DNA of 64,000 bases, from contig CANQRG010000005.1 in the NCBI GenBank assembly GCA_947626165.1, positions 62,001 to 126,000 on the forward strand, in the 5' to 3' direction. The DNA is from an uncultured Clostridia bacterium. GTDB lineage: Bacteria > Bacillota > Clostridia > Oscillospirales > Ruminococcaceae. This document shows, one piece after another, positions 25,054 through 34,189 of the stretch (within the stretch, counting starts at the first letter, position 1; every line of letters starts with the position of its first letter). The notes under the pieces were generated by a model. It had not been told where the DNA came from. It saw nothing but the letters and a program-made list of their open reading frames with translations, and did not search any database. Made by a program: the position numbers and the translations under genes.

Positions 25054-27468
25054 ATGGATTTATCAATGAAATGGCTGAATGATTTTGTAGACGTCAGCGA
25101 TAAGAGTATAAAGGATTTTTGCTATGATATGACAATGTCAGGCTCAAAGGTAGAGGGCTACACACCGGAGGACAAGGACATTACAAATGTAGTAGTAGGA
25201 AAGGTTTTATCGGTTGTTCCGCACGAAGATTCTGACCACCTTGTTGTATGTCAGGTCGACGTGGGAACAGAACAGCTTCAGATAGTAACGGGAGCTCAAA
25301 ATGTAAATGCCGGAGACTATGTGCCTGTAGCTTTGAACAATTCAACAGTTTTGCATGACGGTAAGCCTGTCAAGATAAAAAACGGAAAGCTAAGAGGGGT
25401 TGAGAGCAACGGAATGTTATGCTCGCTTGACGAGTTAGGTCTGACAACTCATGATTTTCCATATGCAATAGAGGACGGAATTTTCATTCTGGGTGACGAT
25501 TGTGATAAAACTCTGGGTAAAGATATAAAAGAAGCAATAGGCTTTAATGACACAACGGTTGAGTTTGAGATAACCTCTAACAGACCTGACTGCCTGTCGG
25601 TTTTAGGTTTGGCAAGAGAGGCTGCCGCTACCTATGGAATAAAAAGAACGCTAAAAGAGCCCTCTTACAAAGGCATAGACGGAAATATTGAAGATGAGCT
25701 TTCAGTTGAGATAAAAAATCCAAAGTTGTGTTCAAGATATATTGCAGGAATTGTTAAGAATGTTAAAATCGAGCCGTCGCCTAGGTGGATGAGAGAAAGA
25801 CTTCGCGCAAGCGGGGTACGTCCAATCAACAACTTCGTCGACATTACAAACTATGTAATGCTTGAGTACGGTCAGCCTATGCACGCATTTGATTTAAGGT
25901 ATGTAAGCGGAAGCAGCATTATAATTCGCAATGCAAAGCAGGGAGAGAAAATTGTAACTCTCGACGGTGAGGAGAGAACGCTCAGCGAGGAAATGCTCGT
26001 AATTGCCGATAAGGATAAGCCTGTTGCGGTTGCCGGAGTTATGGGCGGTGAATACAGCGGTATTATGGATGATACAACTACAGTTGTTTTTGAGTCGGCT
26101 TGCTTTGATGGTGCAAGCGTAAGGAGAACAGCTAAAAAGCTGGGTATGAGAAGCGATGCGTCATCAAGATTTGAAAAGGGACTCAGCCCGCAGAATTGCT
26201 ATCCTGCTATAATGAGAGCCTTTGAACTGGTCGAGCAGCTTGGAGCAGGAGAAGTTTACAATACGATTATTGATAGAGACTGCTCTGAAGTACGTGAAAA
26301 TCCTGTTGAGTTTGACCCAAAATGGATAAACAGCTTTTTGGGAACAAATATACCTGAAAGTGATATGATCGAATATCTCAAAAGGCTTGATTTTGAGATC
26401 AAAGACGGAAAATGTTATGCACCATTTGTTAGAATAGATATTGAATGTAAAGCAGATGTTGCAGAAGAGGTTGCGAGAATTTATGGATATAATAATATTC
26501 CGTCTACAATAATAAAGGGTGTTGCAGAGGCGAGGAGAACTCCCGAGCAGAGATTCATCAAGAATGTTCAGTCATCAATGGTTTCACTGGGTCTTAACGA
26601 GATAGAGACTTACTCATTTATTTCACCGAAATATTTTGATAAAATCTCTCTTGATAAAAACAGCAGTCTGCGTGACGCAGTTACTATAACGAATCCTCTC
26701 GGTGAGGACACGTCTGTTATGAGAACGACAATAATACCTTCAATGTGCGAAACTCTGGCAAGAAACTATAATTACAGAAATATGAAGGCTTCATTGTTTG
26801 AGCTTGGCAATGAGTATATCAAAACTGAGGACGGAAAGCTGCCAAACGAACCTGTACGTCTTTGTATAGGTATGTATGACGCGGACGGAAGTGTAGATTT
26901 CTATACATTAAAGGGAATTGTTGAGGAACTCTTAAATACTTTGTCGATAACCGATTATGATGTTGAGCTTGGCAGTGCTGACTGTGTATTTGATGAATAT
27001 ACAGCTTTTCATCCGGGAAGAGTTGCTGTTATTAAAATGAACAATGTAGAATTTGGAATTTTAGGCGAGTTGCACCCTGCTGTTCAGGAGAATTATGATA
27101 TAGGAACAAGAACCTATATTGCCAAGTTAAATATTCCTGAAATGATGTCTTTAGCAGATGCTGAAAAGACTTATAAACCGCTTCCTAAATTTCCTGCAAC
27201 AACAAGAGATCTATCGCTTGTATGCGATGATAAAACACCTGTTGCTTTATTGGAAAAGGCTATTAAATCTGCTGTAGGCAAAACGCTTGAAAAGATTACC
27301 TTGTTTGACGTTTATAAGGGAGAGCAGATTGAAAAGGGAAAGAAGTCGGTGTCTTATTCAATTTCTATGCGTTCGCATGAAGGAACTCTTACAGATGAAC
27401 AGGCTGACGCAGCAATAAAAAGAATTTTAAAGGCGCTTAAAGAACTTGGCGCTGAACTGAGAGCATGA
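25054..27468 (+). CDS. pheT: Phenylalanyl-tRNA synthetase beta subunit
   Basis: An 804-residue PheT. Domains in order are the N-terminal segment, an EMAP-like tRNA-binding domain (about 45-150, DHLVVCQVDVG), B3/B4 (editing of Tyr-tRNA-Phe), B5, the catalytic-like core, and the C-terminal ferredoxin-fold anticodon-binding domain (about 710-804, KFPATTRDLSLV). The length is normal. It shares the T-box-controlled transcript with pheS. Confidence 0.97.
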   Translation: MDLSMKWLNDFVDVSDKSIKDFCYDMTMSGSKVEGYTPEDKDITNVVVGKVLSVVPHEDSDHLVVCQVDVGTEQLQIVTGAQNVNAGDYVPVALNNSTVLHDGKPVKIKNGKLRGVESNGMLCSLDELGLTTHDFPYAIEDGIFILGDDCDKTLGKDIKEAIGFNDTTVEFEITSNRPDCLSVLGLAREAAATYGIKRTLKEPSYKGIDGNIEDELSVEIKNPKLCSRYIAGIVKNVKIEPSPRWMRERLRASGVRPINNFVDITNYVMLEYGQPMHAFDLRYVSGSSIIIRNAKQGEKIVTLDGEERTLSEEMLVIADKDKPVAVAGVMGGEYSGIMDDTTTVVFESACFDGASVRRTAKKLGMRSDASSRFEKGLSPQNCYPAIMRAFELVEQLGAGEVYNTIIDRDCSEVRENPVEFDPKWINSFLGTNIPESDMIEYLKRLDFEIKDGKCYAPFVRIDIECKADVAEEVARIYGYNNIPSTIIKGVAEARRTPEQRFIKNVQSSMVSLGLNEIETYSFISPKYFDKISLDKNSSLRDAVTITNPLGEDTSVMRTTIIPSMCETLARNYNYRNMKASLFELGNEYIKTEDGKLPNEPVRLCIGMYDADGSVDFYTLKGIVEELLNTLSITDYDVELGSADCVFDEYTAFHPGRVAVIKMNNVEFGILGELHPAVQENYDIGTRTYIAKLNIPEMMSLADAEKTYKPLPKFPATTRDLSLVCDDKTPVALLEKAIKSAVGKTLEKITLFDVYKGEQIEKGKKSVSYSISMRSHEGTLTDEQADAAIKRILKALKELGAELRA

Positions 27469-27589
27469 TAATTCAAATTAATTATTACAATTTTTTCTAT
27501 AAATTATTGATAAACGCCGAATATTCGACTGACTTTTATATATAATAAAAATAAAAAACTATTTATTTTGCTATTTTTTTCAAAAGCAC

Positions 27590-27618
27590 TTGTTATTTTG
27601 AAAATTTTAGGTTATAAT
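27590..27618 (+). promoter_or_regulatory. Promoter of ireB
   Basis: TTGTTA (27590-27595), a 17-base spacer and TATAAT (27613-27618). The 113-base leader that follows holds no feature I can name. Confidence 0.7.
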
Positions 27619-27730
27619 AATAAGCAGCAAATGCTTTTGTGCCAAAAGGAGTATTGGTTTTATTTCAATGGTAATTTGTTACGCCTTTTGGTGTGCCGTG
27701 TAAGAATGTTTATAAAGGAGGATAAAGCTT

Positions 27731-27976
27731 ATGTACGACCAAACAATGACTTTTTCTGTAAAAGAAGACAAGGAAACCGAGCTAAAAAAGAATCTTACAA
27801 CTATTTACCAGGCGTTAAAGGAAAAGGGTTACAATCCAATCAACCAAATAGTAGGTTATATTCTTTCTGAGGATCCGACCTACATAACTACCTACAACAA
27901 TGCACGAAGCTTGATCCGTCATATTGATAGAGATGAATTACTTCAGGCATTAGTCAGGTCTTATTTAGGTGATTAG
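27731..27976 (+). CDS. ireB: IreB family regulatory phosphoprotein
   Basis: An 81-residue IreB (DUF965, UPF0297). In Enterococcus, IreB is a substrate of the Ser/Thr kinase IreK and limits cephalosporin resistance. The family signature is clear: [11 protein letters not shown] at the start, the [19 protein letters not shown] block and the C-terminal [16 protein letters not shown]. Thr residues near the N terminus match the known phosphorylation region. It is usually next to ruvX, which is absent here; it has its own promoter and terminator. Confidence 0.95.
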   Translation: MYDQTMTFSVKEDKETELKKNLTTIYQALKEKGYNPINQIVGYILSEDPTYITTYNNARSLIRHIDRDELLQALVRSYLGD

Positions 27977-27984
27977 AAATTTTT

Positions 27985-28011
27985 AAAGACGGCTTTTGAG
28001 CCGTCTTTTTT
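27985..28011 (+). terminator. Terminator after ireB
   Basis: AAAGACGGCT (27985-27994), loop TTTG, AGCCGTCTTT (27999-28008), then Ts. Confidence 0.93.
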
Positions 28012-28084
28012 GTGCATTTTTCAATTAATTAACAGCATTGTATTTTTGATTTTGGTTATCCTATCATTAGAAAGGATGATCATA

Positions 28085-29029
28085 ATGAAATACATTTTAA
28101 GTATTGTTTTGTCTTTGGCTTTTATTTTATCTGGATGTGCGAATGATATACAGCCCAATACAAAAGATTTTGATGAAAGCACTACCGATTCTTCTACAAC
28201 TAGCGAAAGGCAAACAGAAAATCGAACCGAAACAAATTCTACTACAGAGGTTCCAACATCGGGTTCTGCAAGATCAAGCTCAGCCAGCGCAGAGCCTCTT
28301 ATGGCGAACACATCGGTAGATTTATCAACGCTTGACAATACGCTTATCGGATATGGTCAGGGAGTAATTGTTGATAAAGAAAACAGACCCCAGGGGGCAT
28401 TAGATTTTAATGAAAAATATTCTAAGTACAACGCTATGGCAATGGCAAAGACAAACAATAGTAAAAAGAAAAATAAAAAGACAATATATCTTACCTTTGA
28501 CCAGGGATACGAAAACGGATACACGGAAAAGATTCTTAACATTTTAAAGAAGAAGAAGGTAAAAGCGACTTTCTTTATATTGCAGGACTACGCCGAGAGA
28601 AGTCCTGAGCTGGTAAAAAGAATGATAAAAGAGGGTCACACTGTAGGAAATCATTCAGTTTCTCATCCGTCAATGCCTAAGATATCAATAGAAGAAGCGA
28701 GACAGGAAATTATGGGTCTTCACAATTATGTAAAAGAGAAATTCGGTTATGAAATGACAGAATTCAGACCGCCCAGAGGAGAGTTTTCAGAAAGAATATT
28801 ACAGCTTGCAAACGAATGCGGTTATAAAACCGTTATGTGGAGCTTTGCATATGAAGACTGGAATGTTGACGATCAGCCGAACGTATCTGAGGCTCTTAAA
28901 AAGGTGACTAACGCAAAGCATGACGGAGCAATATATCTTTTGCACTCAGTTTCAGAGACAAATACGAAAATTTTAGGTGATGTTATAGATAATTTGAAAA
29001 AGGACGGATATACTTTTAAATCTTTTTAA
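28085..29029 (+). CDS. pdaA: Lipoprotein polysaccharide deacetylase (PdaA-like)
   Basis: A 314-residue NodB-type deacetylase. The lipobox LSGC at Cys18 predicts a lipoprotein. A Ser/Thr-rich linker runs to about residue 85. The catalytic domain has TFDQGYENGYT near residue 137 (the second metal Asp of TFDDG is replaced by Gln, as by Asn in PdaA), the GNHSVSHPSM metal-His motif near 187-196 and the RPPRGEFS block. PdaA makes muramic delta-lactam in the spore cortex, which germination enzymes recognise. ATG 28085, behind AAAGGATG, is chosen over an earlier frame opening. Confidence 0.9.
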   Translation: MKYILSIVLSLAFILSGCANDIQPNTKDFDESTTDSSTTSERQTENRTETNSTTEVPTSGSARSSSASAEPLMANTSVDLSTLDNTLIGYGQGVIVDKENRPQGALDFNEKYSKYNAMAMAKTNNSKKKNKKTIYLTFDQGYENGYTEKILNILKKKKVKATFFILQDYAERSPELVKRMIKEGHTVGNHSVSHPSMPKISIEEARQEIMGLHNYVKEKFGYEMTEFRPPRGEFSERILQLANECGYKTVMWSFAYEDWNVDDQPNVSEALKKVTNAKHDGAIYLLHSVSETNTKILGDVIDNLKKDGYTFKSF

Positions 29030-29057
29030 ACATCATCAATGAAATAAATTTTATTAC

Positions 29058-29087
29058 CGCCTTTAGCAGTTTGCTAGAGGCGTTTTT
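29058..29087 (+). terminator. Terminator after pdaA
   Basis: CGCCTTTAGC (29058-29067) pairs with GCTAGAGGCG (29073-29082) with one G-U pair, then five Ts. Confidence 0.88.
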
Positions 29088-29188
29088 CGTATTTTGAACT
29101 CATAGTATTTTAGGTTTTCAATTTTCAACAATCATATTTGTCCTTGTTTTTAATATACTTTAATTAAGTATAAAAAGGAGGACAAACA

Positions 29189-30466
29189 TTGAATAAAAAA
29201 ATAAAGATTAAAATTTTACCTCTTATTTTGATTTTGCCGTTGTTTTTGTGCTCATGCAATAAGAACATTCGTATGGATACATTCGAGGTAAGAAATGAGG
29301 GAGTAGCGCTTAATGATGAAATTAAAAGACAAATATGCGGCGGAAATGATAATTATAAGACAAATTCTAAAGAGATAGAAAGCCAATACCACCCTTTGAA
29401 CTATGATGAGCAAAAGGCAATTTGGTTTTCTTATATTGACCTTGCTGAATTTATCTCCGGTAAGTCGAAATCTGAGTTCAAGACTTCAATCAGCACAGCA
29501 CTTGATAATGTAAGCAAAGCGGGCTTTAACACGGTTTACATTCATGTCAGAGCGTTTGAAGATGCATTTTACAAGTCGGAATTATTCCCTAAAACATCGT
29601 ATCTGGGAACACATACATACGACCCTTTGAAGATAATAATTTCAAAAGCACATAAGTTAAATCTGTCAGTACACGCATGGATAAATCCCTTCAGATGCTC
29701 AAATGTTGAAACAATTGAATCGATTGACGAAAAATACACAATTAAAAAGTGGTATAATGATACGGAAAAGAACGGTACATACATCAAAAGTGTAGAGGAC
29801 GACGAGCATATGTGGCTGAACCCTGCATATGAAGACGTAAGACAGCTTGTAGCAGACGGTGCAGTCGAAATCGTTAAAAATTATAACATTGACGGAATAC
29901 ATTTTGACGACTATTTTTATCCAACCACTGATAAAAGTTTTGATAAATCAGCATTTGAGGCATCAGGTGAAAAAAATCTTTCAGAATGGCGTATTGCAAA
30001 CATAAACAAAATGGTTAAACTTGTTTATGAGTCTATAAAACAGATAAATAAAGAAGTTAAGTTTGGCATATCTCCTCAGGGTAATATTGAGAACGATTAT
30101 CAGCTTCAGTTTGCAGATGTTAAGACTTGGTGCAGTAAAGACGGGTATGTTGATTACATCGCCCCTCAAGTATACTATGGATATTCAAGCACAAGTCCTT
30201 ATTTGGAAACTATAAAAAGATGGGATAAACTCAAAACAAATAAGAATGTAAAATTAGTAATAGGTCTTGCTGAATACAAGGTGATATCTGAAGACGAATA
30301 TATAAATAATGTTGGAATTATTGCAGAGCAGATAAAAGACGCAAAGGAGTTGCAAAATTACAGCGGAGTTGCAGTATATAATTATAAAAATTTGTTTTCT
30401 GCGGAAGATAAGTTTTCTGAGAGAGTAGAGTCAGAGTATACCTTTATAACAGAAGAATTGTCCTAA
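29189..30466 (+). CDS. Lipoprotein with glycoside-hydrolase-like GHL10 (DUF187) domain
   Basis: A 425-residue exported lipoprotein (lipobox LCSC, Cys23). Residues about 75-410 form a GHL10/DUF187 TIM-barrel domain: AIWFSYIDLAEFI, AGFNTVYIHVRAF, the HAWINPFR motif, NPAYEDVRQLV and DGIHFDDYFYP with acidic residues typical of glycoside hydrolases. It is predicted to act on surface or environmental polysaccharide, possibly peptidoglycan-related. The start is TTG behind AAAGGAGG. It follows the deacetylase gene but after a terminator. Confidence 0.9.
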   Translation: MNKKIKIKILPLILILPLFLCSCNKNIRMDTFEVRNEGVALNDEIKRQICGGNDNYKTNSKEIESQYHPLNYDEQKAIWFSYIDLAEFISGKSKSEFKTSISTALDNVSKAGFNTVYIHVRAFEDAFYKSELFPKTSYLGTHTYDPLKIIISKAHKLNLSVHAWINPFRCSNVETIESIDEKYTIKKWYNDTEKNGTYIKSVEDDEHMWLNPAYEDVRQLVADGAVEIVKNYNIDGIHFDDYFYPTTDKSFDKSAFEASGEKNLSEWRIANINKMVKLVYESIKQINKEVKFGISPQGNIENDYQLQFADVKTWCSKDGYVDYIAPQVYYGYSSTSPYLETIKRWDKLKTNKNVKLVIGLAEYKVISEDEYINNVGIIAEQIKDAKELQNYSGVAVYNYKNLFSAEDKFSERVESEYTFITEELS

Positions 30467-30513
30467 TAAAAGAAATTAACTGGTATTTCACTGTTAAAAA
30501 TTCATAAAAAGGC

Positions 30514-30542
30514 TTGTCTTTATATGAAAATGCTGATATAAT
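30514..30542 (+). promoter_or_regulatory. Promoter of yajC
   Basis: TTGTCT (30514-30519), a 17-base spacer and TATAAT (30537-30542). Confidence 0.75.
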
Positions 30543-30574
30543 AAAAAGGTAATTTTTATTAGGAGGATAAATTG

Positions 30575-30901
30575 ATGAACATTTTAGTTAATACTTTGGC
30601 AGGTTCTAATGCCAATTCAGCAATGTCTTTGGTAAGCCTTGTACCGCTTATTTTGATCATTGTTGTATTTTACTTCCTGCTTATAAGACCTCAGAGAAAA
30701 AAGGATAAACAGGATGCTATTATGAGAAAAAATCTTCAGGTAGGAGACGAGGTAGTTACTGCCGGAGGAGTTGTCGGAATTGTATTCTCAATCAAAGATG
30801 ATACTGTTGTTGTTGAAACAGGCGGTGACAGAAGTAAAATTCGTGTTAAGAAATGGGCTATTGCTCAGAATTTAACTGTTCACGAGGATCAATCTAAATA
30901 G
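30575..30901 (+). CDS. yajC: Preprotein translocase subunit YajC
   Basis: A 108-residue YajC, an accessory subunit of the SecDF-YajC translocase complex. One membrane helix (about 20-37) is followed by the family motif LLIRPQRKKDK and the domain QVGDEVVTAGGVVGIV. TTG at 30572 directly precedes the ATG and could also serve. In many Clostridia yajC precedes the TIGR04086 and SCIFF genes, as here. Confidence 0.95.
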   Translation: MNILVNTLAGSNANSAMSLVSLVPLILIIVVFYFLLIRPQRKKDKQDAIMRKNLQVGDEVVTAGGVVGIVFSIKDDTVVVETGGDRSKIRVKKWAIAQNLTVHEDQSK

Positions 30902-31003
30902 TAATATTTGTATTAAATCCTGAATAAAGTTTATTATGATAGCTGTTTTTATAGGCTTTCATTATTTGGCTTTGCCTCTTATTAAACTTTAGGAGGGATT
31001 TTT

Positions 31004-31417
31004 TTGCTGACTGGCACCAGAAGACGCTCTTCATCATCGTCTTTTAAGAAGGATATATTTTTTGTGTTCTTAACTATACTGGCAGGCTTTTTGATAACAA
31101 TGCTTGTTCTTTTGTTCTTTTCGTTTATTCTTACTAAAATCGACGCCCCTGATAAGGTGATCAAGCTGCTGTCAACAGTTGCGCTGGGTGTAGGAACTTA
31201 CTTCGGCGGATATATTTGTTCAAAACGAAAGCACAATAAGGGAATTTACAGAGGTGCGCTGTGCGGTTTTATAATGTTTTGCACTATTGTAATTATGGGC
31301 TCAATTTTTGCGAATACTGTTTTGTCGTTCAGCGTTACTTCAAAGTTTGTTCTAACGCTTGTGTGCGGAGCAATCGGCGGAATAGTCGGTGCAAATTCAA
31401 AATTCAAAAGATATTGA
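31004..31417 (+). CDS. TIGR04086 family membrane protein
   Basis: A 137-residue membrane protein with four predicted helices (about 18-43, 55-71, 83-104 and 114-131), a Ser/Arg-rich N terminus, and Gly-rich segments in helices 2 and 4. It belongs to the TIGR04086 family, known mainly from Clostridia and found beside the SCIFF locus. It starts with TTG after AGGAGGG. Function unknown; its constant position suggests a link to SCIFF export or processing, unproven. Confidence 0.88.
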   Translation: MLTGTRRRSSSSSFKKDIFFVFLTILAGFLITMLVLLFFSFILTKIDAPDKVIKLLSTVALGVGTYFGGYICSKRKHNKGIYRGALCGFIMFCTIVIMGSIFANTVLSFSVTSKFVLTLVCGAIGGIVGANSKFKRY

Positions 31418-31442
31418 CATAGTTTTCAAATTGTGATATACT
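31414..31442 (+). promoter_or_regulatory. Promoter of the SCIFF operon
   Basis: TTGACA (31414-31419), a 17-base spacer and TATACT (31437-31442). The -35 overlaps the stop codon of the TIGR04086 gene. Confidence 0.85.
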
Positions 31443-31470
31443 AATAAAAACTTAATTTGGAGGACGCAAA

Positions 31471-31614
31471 ATGAAACATATTAAAACAATCAATAAAGCA
31501 AATTTAAAAAATACTGCCGCTAAAGGCGGATGCGGTAACTGTCAGGCTTCATGCCAGTCTGCTTGCAAGACATCTTGCACAGTTGCAAATCAAAAGTGTG
31601 AAAAGGACGCATAG
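31471..31614 (+). CDS. scfA: SCIFF ranthipeptide precursor
   Basis: A 47-residue peptide of the SCIFF family (six cysteines in forty-five residues). Translation gives an N-terminal leader MKHIKTINKANLKN and a core with Cys at 21, 24, 28, 32, 36 and 43. The family is nearly universal in Clostridia and is modified by a radical SAM enzyme that makes Cys thioether links to non-alpha carbons. It has its own consensus promoter and GGAGG, and a hairpin separates it from the maturase gene, so the peptide should be made in excess. Confidence 0.96.
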   Translation: MKHIKTINKANLKNTAAKGGCGNCQASCQSACKTSCTVANQKCEKDA

Positions 31615-31646
31615 TATTTAATTATCTGATTAATTAGGATAGATTG

Positions 31647-31676
31647 AAGGGACATAGGCTGTCCCTTTAATTTTTG
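31647..31676 (+). terminator. Attenuator hairpin between scfA and scfB
   Basis: AAGGGACA (31647-31654), loop TAGGC, TGTCCCTT (31660-31667), then a T-rich run. Partial read-through would set the peptide-to-enzyme ratio. Confidence 0.85.
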
Positions 31677-31695
31677 TGAGTTAACAGAGAGGAGG

Positions 31696-31713
31696 ACGCT
31701 CCTTAGTGAGCGT
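31696..31713 (+). promoter_or_regulatory. Hairpin between ribosome site and start of scfB
   Basis: ACGCTC-CTTAGT-GAGCGT sits exactly between GGAGG (31691-31695) and ATG 31721. If folded, only seven bases (AAATTTT) separate the ribosome site from the ATG. The rival GTG 31706 is in the loop and stem. Confidence 0.6.
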
Positions 31714-31720
31714 AAATTTT

Positions 31721-33094
31721 ATGATACATTGTTTCAGACTAAAGGGCTTTAATATTGTTTTGGACGTTCATACCGGTGGCGTTCACATTGTTGATGATAT
31801 TACATATGAAATGCTTGAAAATATTTCACTGCCGCTTGATGATGATTGTAAAAAAGAAGTTATAGAAAAGCTAAAGTGTAAATATACAACTGATGAATTA
31901 GAAGAATGTTTTGACGAGATCGTTGAGTTATATAACGATGGCATACTGTTCAGCGAGGACGATTATGAGAAATTTGCCGACTATGCTGTTGCATCGCCTG
32001 TAAAGGCTATGTGTGTGCATATTGCCCACGACTGCAATTTAAGGTGTAAGTATTGTTTTGCTTCTACCGGAGATTTCGGCGAGGGTAGAAAACTTATGGA
32101 CTTGGATACCGGAAAAGCGGCGATAGACTTTCTTTTAGAAAAATCAGGAGACAGAAAAAATCTCGAGCTTGACTTTTTCGGCGGAGAACCGCTTATGAAT
32201 TTCGATGTGGTCAAGGAAATTGTAAAGTATGCCAGAAGCAAGGAAAAAGAGTTTGGCAAAACATTCAGATTTACCATAACTACAAACGGTTTACTGCTTA
32301 GCGATGATAAAATCGACTTTATAAATAAGGAAATGTCAAATGTTGTTTTATCAATAGACGGAAGAAAAGAAGTAAACGATAGAATGAGAGTGCGTGTTGA
32401 CGGAAGCGGAAGCTATGACAGCATTATTGATAAATATAAGGCTTTGGTGTCAAAGCGTGATAAAAGCAAAGATTACTACGTAAGAGGAACATACACAAAA
32501 TATAATCTCGATTTTTCAAATGATGTTATTCACCTTTATGAGTGCGGTTTTGATCAGGTATCTGTTGAACCTGTTATGGGCAATGAGAAAGAATCGTATG
32601 CAATTACTGAGGACGACATGGATAAAATATACGAGGAATATGATATTCTTGTTGACAAACTATCTGAGATAAAAGAGAAGGGCGGTTTTTGCAATTTCTT
32701 TCACTTTATGCTCGATTTGAATCAGGGGCCGTGTGCAATTAAGCGTCTCAGAGGGTGCGGAAGCGGAAATGAGTATGTTGCTGTTACTCCTGATGGCGAC
32801 ATATATCCATGTCATCAGTTTGTCGGTATTGAAAAGTTCAAGATGGGTAATCTGCATGAAAAAACCTTTAATATGGACATAAAAAATATGTTTGCAAAAA
32901 CCCATATTTACGCAAAAGACGACTGTAAGGTTTGCTGGGCTAAATTTTATTGCAGCGGCGGCTGTAATGCAAACAACTATATTTATGAGGGAGATATTTT
33001 AAAGGCTCATAAGCTTTCCTGTAAAATCCAAAGAAAGCGTCTTGAATGTGCTATATTAATGAATATAAAGAAAGAGCTAGAAAAGCAGTTATAG
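31721..33094 (+). CDS. scfB: SCIFF radical SAM maturase
   Basis: A roughly 457-residue radical SAM-SPASM enzyme that builds thioether bonds in the SCIFF peptide. An N-terminal peptide-recognition (RRE-like) segment of about 90 residues precedes the CxxxCxxC cluster motif (DCNLRCKYC). The C-terminal SPASM region has GCGSGNEYVAVTPDGDIYPC and CKVCWAKFYCSGGC for auxiliary Fe-S clusters. I place the start at ATG 31721, matching the usual MIH opening of the family, 25 bases from GGAGG with a hairpin between; GTG 31706 is the alternative. Confidence 0.94.
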   Translation: MIHCFRLKGFNIVLDVHTGGVHIVDDITYEMLENISLPLDDDCKKEVIEKLKCKYTTDELEECFDEIVELYNDGILFSEDDYEKFADYAVASPVKAMCVHIAHDCNLRCKYCFASTGDFGEGRKLMDLDTGKAAIDFLLEKSGDRKNLELDFFGGEPLMNFDVVKEIVKYARSKEKEFGKTFRFTITTNGLLLSDDKIDFINKEMSNVVLSIDGRKEVNDRMRVRVDGSGSYDSIIDKYKALVSKRDKSKDYYVRGTYTKYNLDFSNDVIHLYECGFDQVSVEPVMGNEKESYAITEDDMDKIYEEYDILVDKLSEIKEKGGFCNFFHFMLDLNQGPCAIKRLRGCGSGNEYVAVTPDGDIYPCHQFVGIEKFKMGNLHEKTFNMDIKNMFAKTHIYAKDDCKVCWAKFYCSGGCNANNYIYEGDILKAHKLSCKIQRKRLECAILMNIKKELEKQL

Positions 33095-33118
33095 AAATAT
33101 ACAGTTAATAAATATTAT

Positions 33119-33157
33119 AGACAGATATTGAGAAATCTTTATCTGTCTTATTTTTTT
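33119..33157 (+). terminator. Terminator after scfB
   Basis: AGACAGATA (33119-33127) and TATCTGTCT (33140-33148), followed by TATTTTTTT. Confidence 0.88.
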
Positions 33158-33220
33158 GTAATAAAACAACAGCTTGTTTCATAGGATTAAATACAAGCAC
33201 TTATAAAGGGAATGATTAAT

Positions 33221-34156
33221 ATGCAGGGACAAAAAAGCAAGCTGGACAAGGCTTTAAGGCTTCTGACGCCGAGTTTAGCACAACCCTTTTACAATATGTT
33301 CGATAAAAGAAAATCAGATATAAATGAAATACGTTTAAGAAACAAAAGGTATCTGACGGTTGTTGTAAAGGGTAATGAGTATTACATAACTCCAAGCGGA
33401 GGCTTTTCAGCGGATTGTGAGAATGCGGTTAAGGTCGCACAAGAGGAAATTGACTACACATATAAAACAGCGCTAAGAAATACGATTTACAGTTTCAAAA
33501 GAGAGATTTCATTAGGCTATATAATAACCGAAGGCGGAAACAGAGTAGGATTTTGCGGAACCGCAGTTTTAGATGATTTAGGTAAAAACGACACTCTTAA
33601 AAATATTTCGGGTATAAGTATAAGAATATCCAGAGAGATATTTGGTATTGCAGATGAATTGATAAACAAACTGGGATTTCAAAAATCAGGTTTAAAAAAT
33701 GTTCTGATATTAGGTCCTCCGTCAAGTGGTAAAACGACATTGCTCAGGGATTTGTGCAGGCAGATCGGTATGAAAAAAAGAATATCCCTGATTGATGAAA
33801 AAAATGAAATTTCAGCTACATTTAACGCTTCACCGCAGAATAATGTAGGTAATTTTACCGATGTTTTTGATTCGTATACAAAGTATTACGGCATTTTATC
33901 CGCTGTGAAAATAATGTCTCCGCAATTAATAGTTTGCGACGAGATTGGCACAAAAGAAGATACAGAAGCCCTTGACTATGCGATAAATTCAGGGGTCAAT
34001 ATAATAGCTACTATGCACTCAAATAATATTGACGACGCTTTTAAAAAGCCGCATATGAAAGAATTGTTTTCAAGAAATGCTTTTGATTATATAGTTCTGC
34101 TTGGAACAGGGGACAGCTTGGGAAAAATAATAAGTTTAAGAAAAATTGAGACTTAA
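33221..34156 (+). CDS. spoIIIAA: Stage III sporulation protein AA (ATPase)
   Basis: A 311-residue SpoIIIAA, the cytoplasmic secretion-type ATPase of the SpoIIIA-SpoIIQ channel between mother cell and forespore. Walker A is GPPSSGKTTLL near residue 164, and Walker B is LIVCDEIG. ATG 33221 has AAAGGG ten bases upstream; ATG 33212 would sit one base from it and is less likely. It opens an eight-gene operon with the standard order AA to AH. In Bacillus the operon is sigma-E driven; a clear sigma-E promoter is not evident here. Confidence 0.96.
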   Translation: MQGQKSKLDKALRLLTPSLAQPFYNMFDKRKSDINEIRLRNKRYLTVVVKGNEYYITPSGGFSADCENAVKVAQEEIDYTYKTALRNTIYSFKREISLGYIITEGGNRVGFCGTAVLDDLGKNDTLKNISGISIRISREIFGIADELINKLGFQKSGLKNVLILGPPSSGKTTLLRDLCRQIGMKKRISLIDEKNEISATFNASPQNNVGNFTDVFDSYTKYYGILSAVKIMSPQLIVCDEIGTKEDTEALDYAINSGVNIIATMHSNNIDDAFKKPHMKELFSRNAFDYIVLLGTGDSLGKIISLRKIET

Positions 34157-34189
34157 TATATAAGATTGCTCCTGATTGAGGGTGATATT

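Noticed and set aside
27568-27870. A 100-residue frame before and across ireB
   Set aside because: It overlaps ireB out of frame and has no ribosome site; the ireB promoter lies inside it.
33160-33215. Sigma-E promoter before spoIIIAA
   Set aside because: CATAGGAT and AATACAAG resemble parts of the -10 consensus, but no convincing -35 lies at the right distance.
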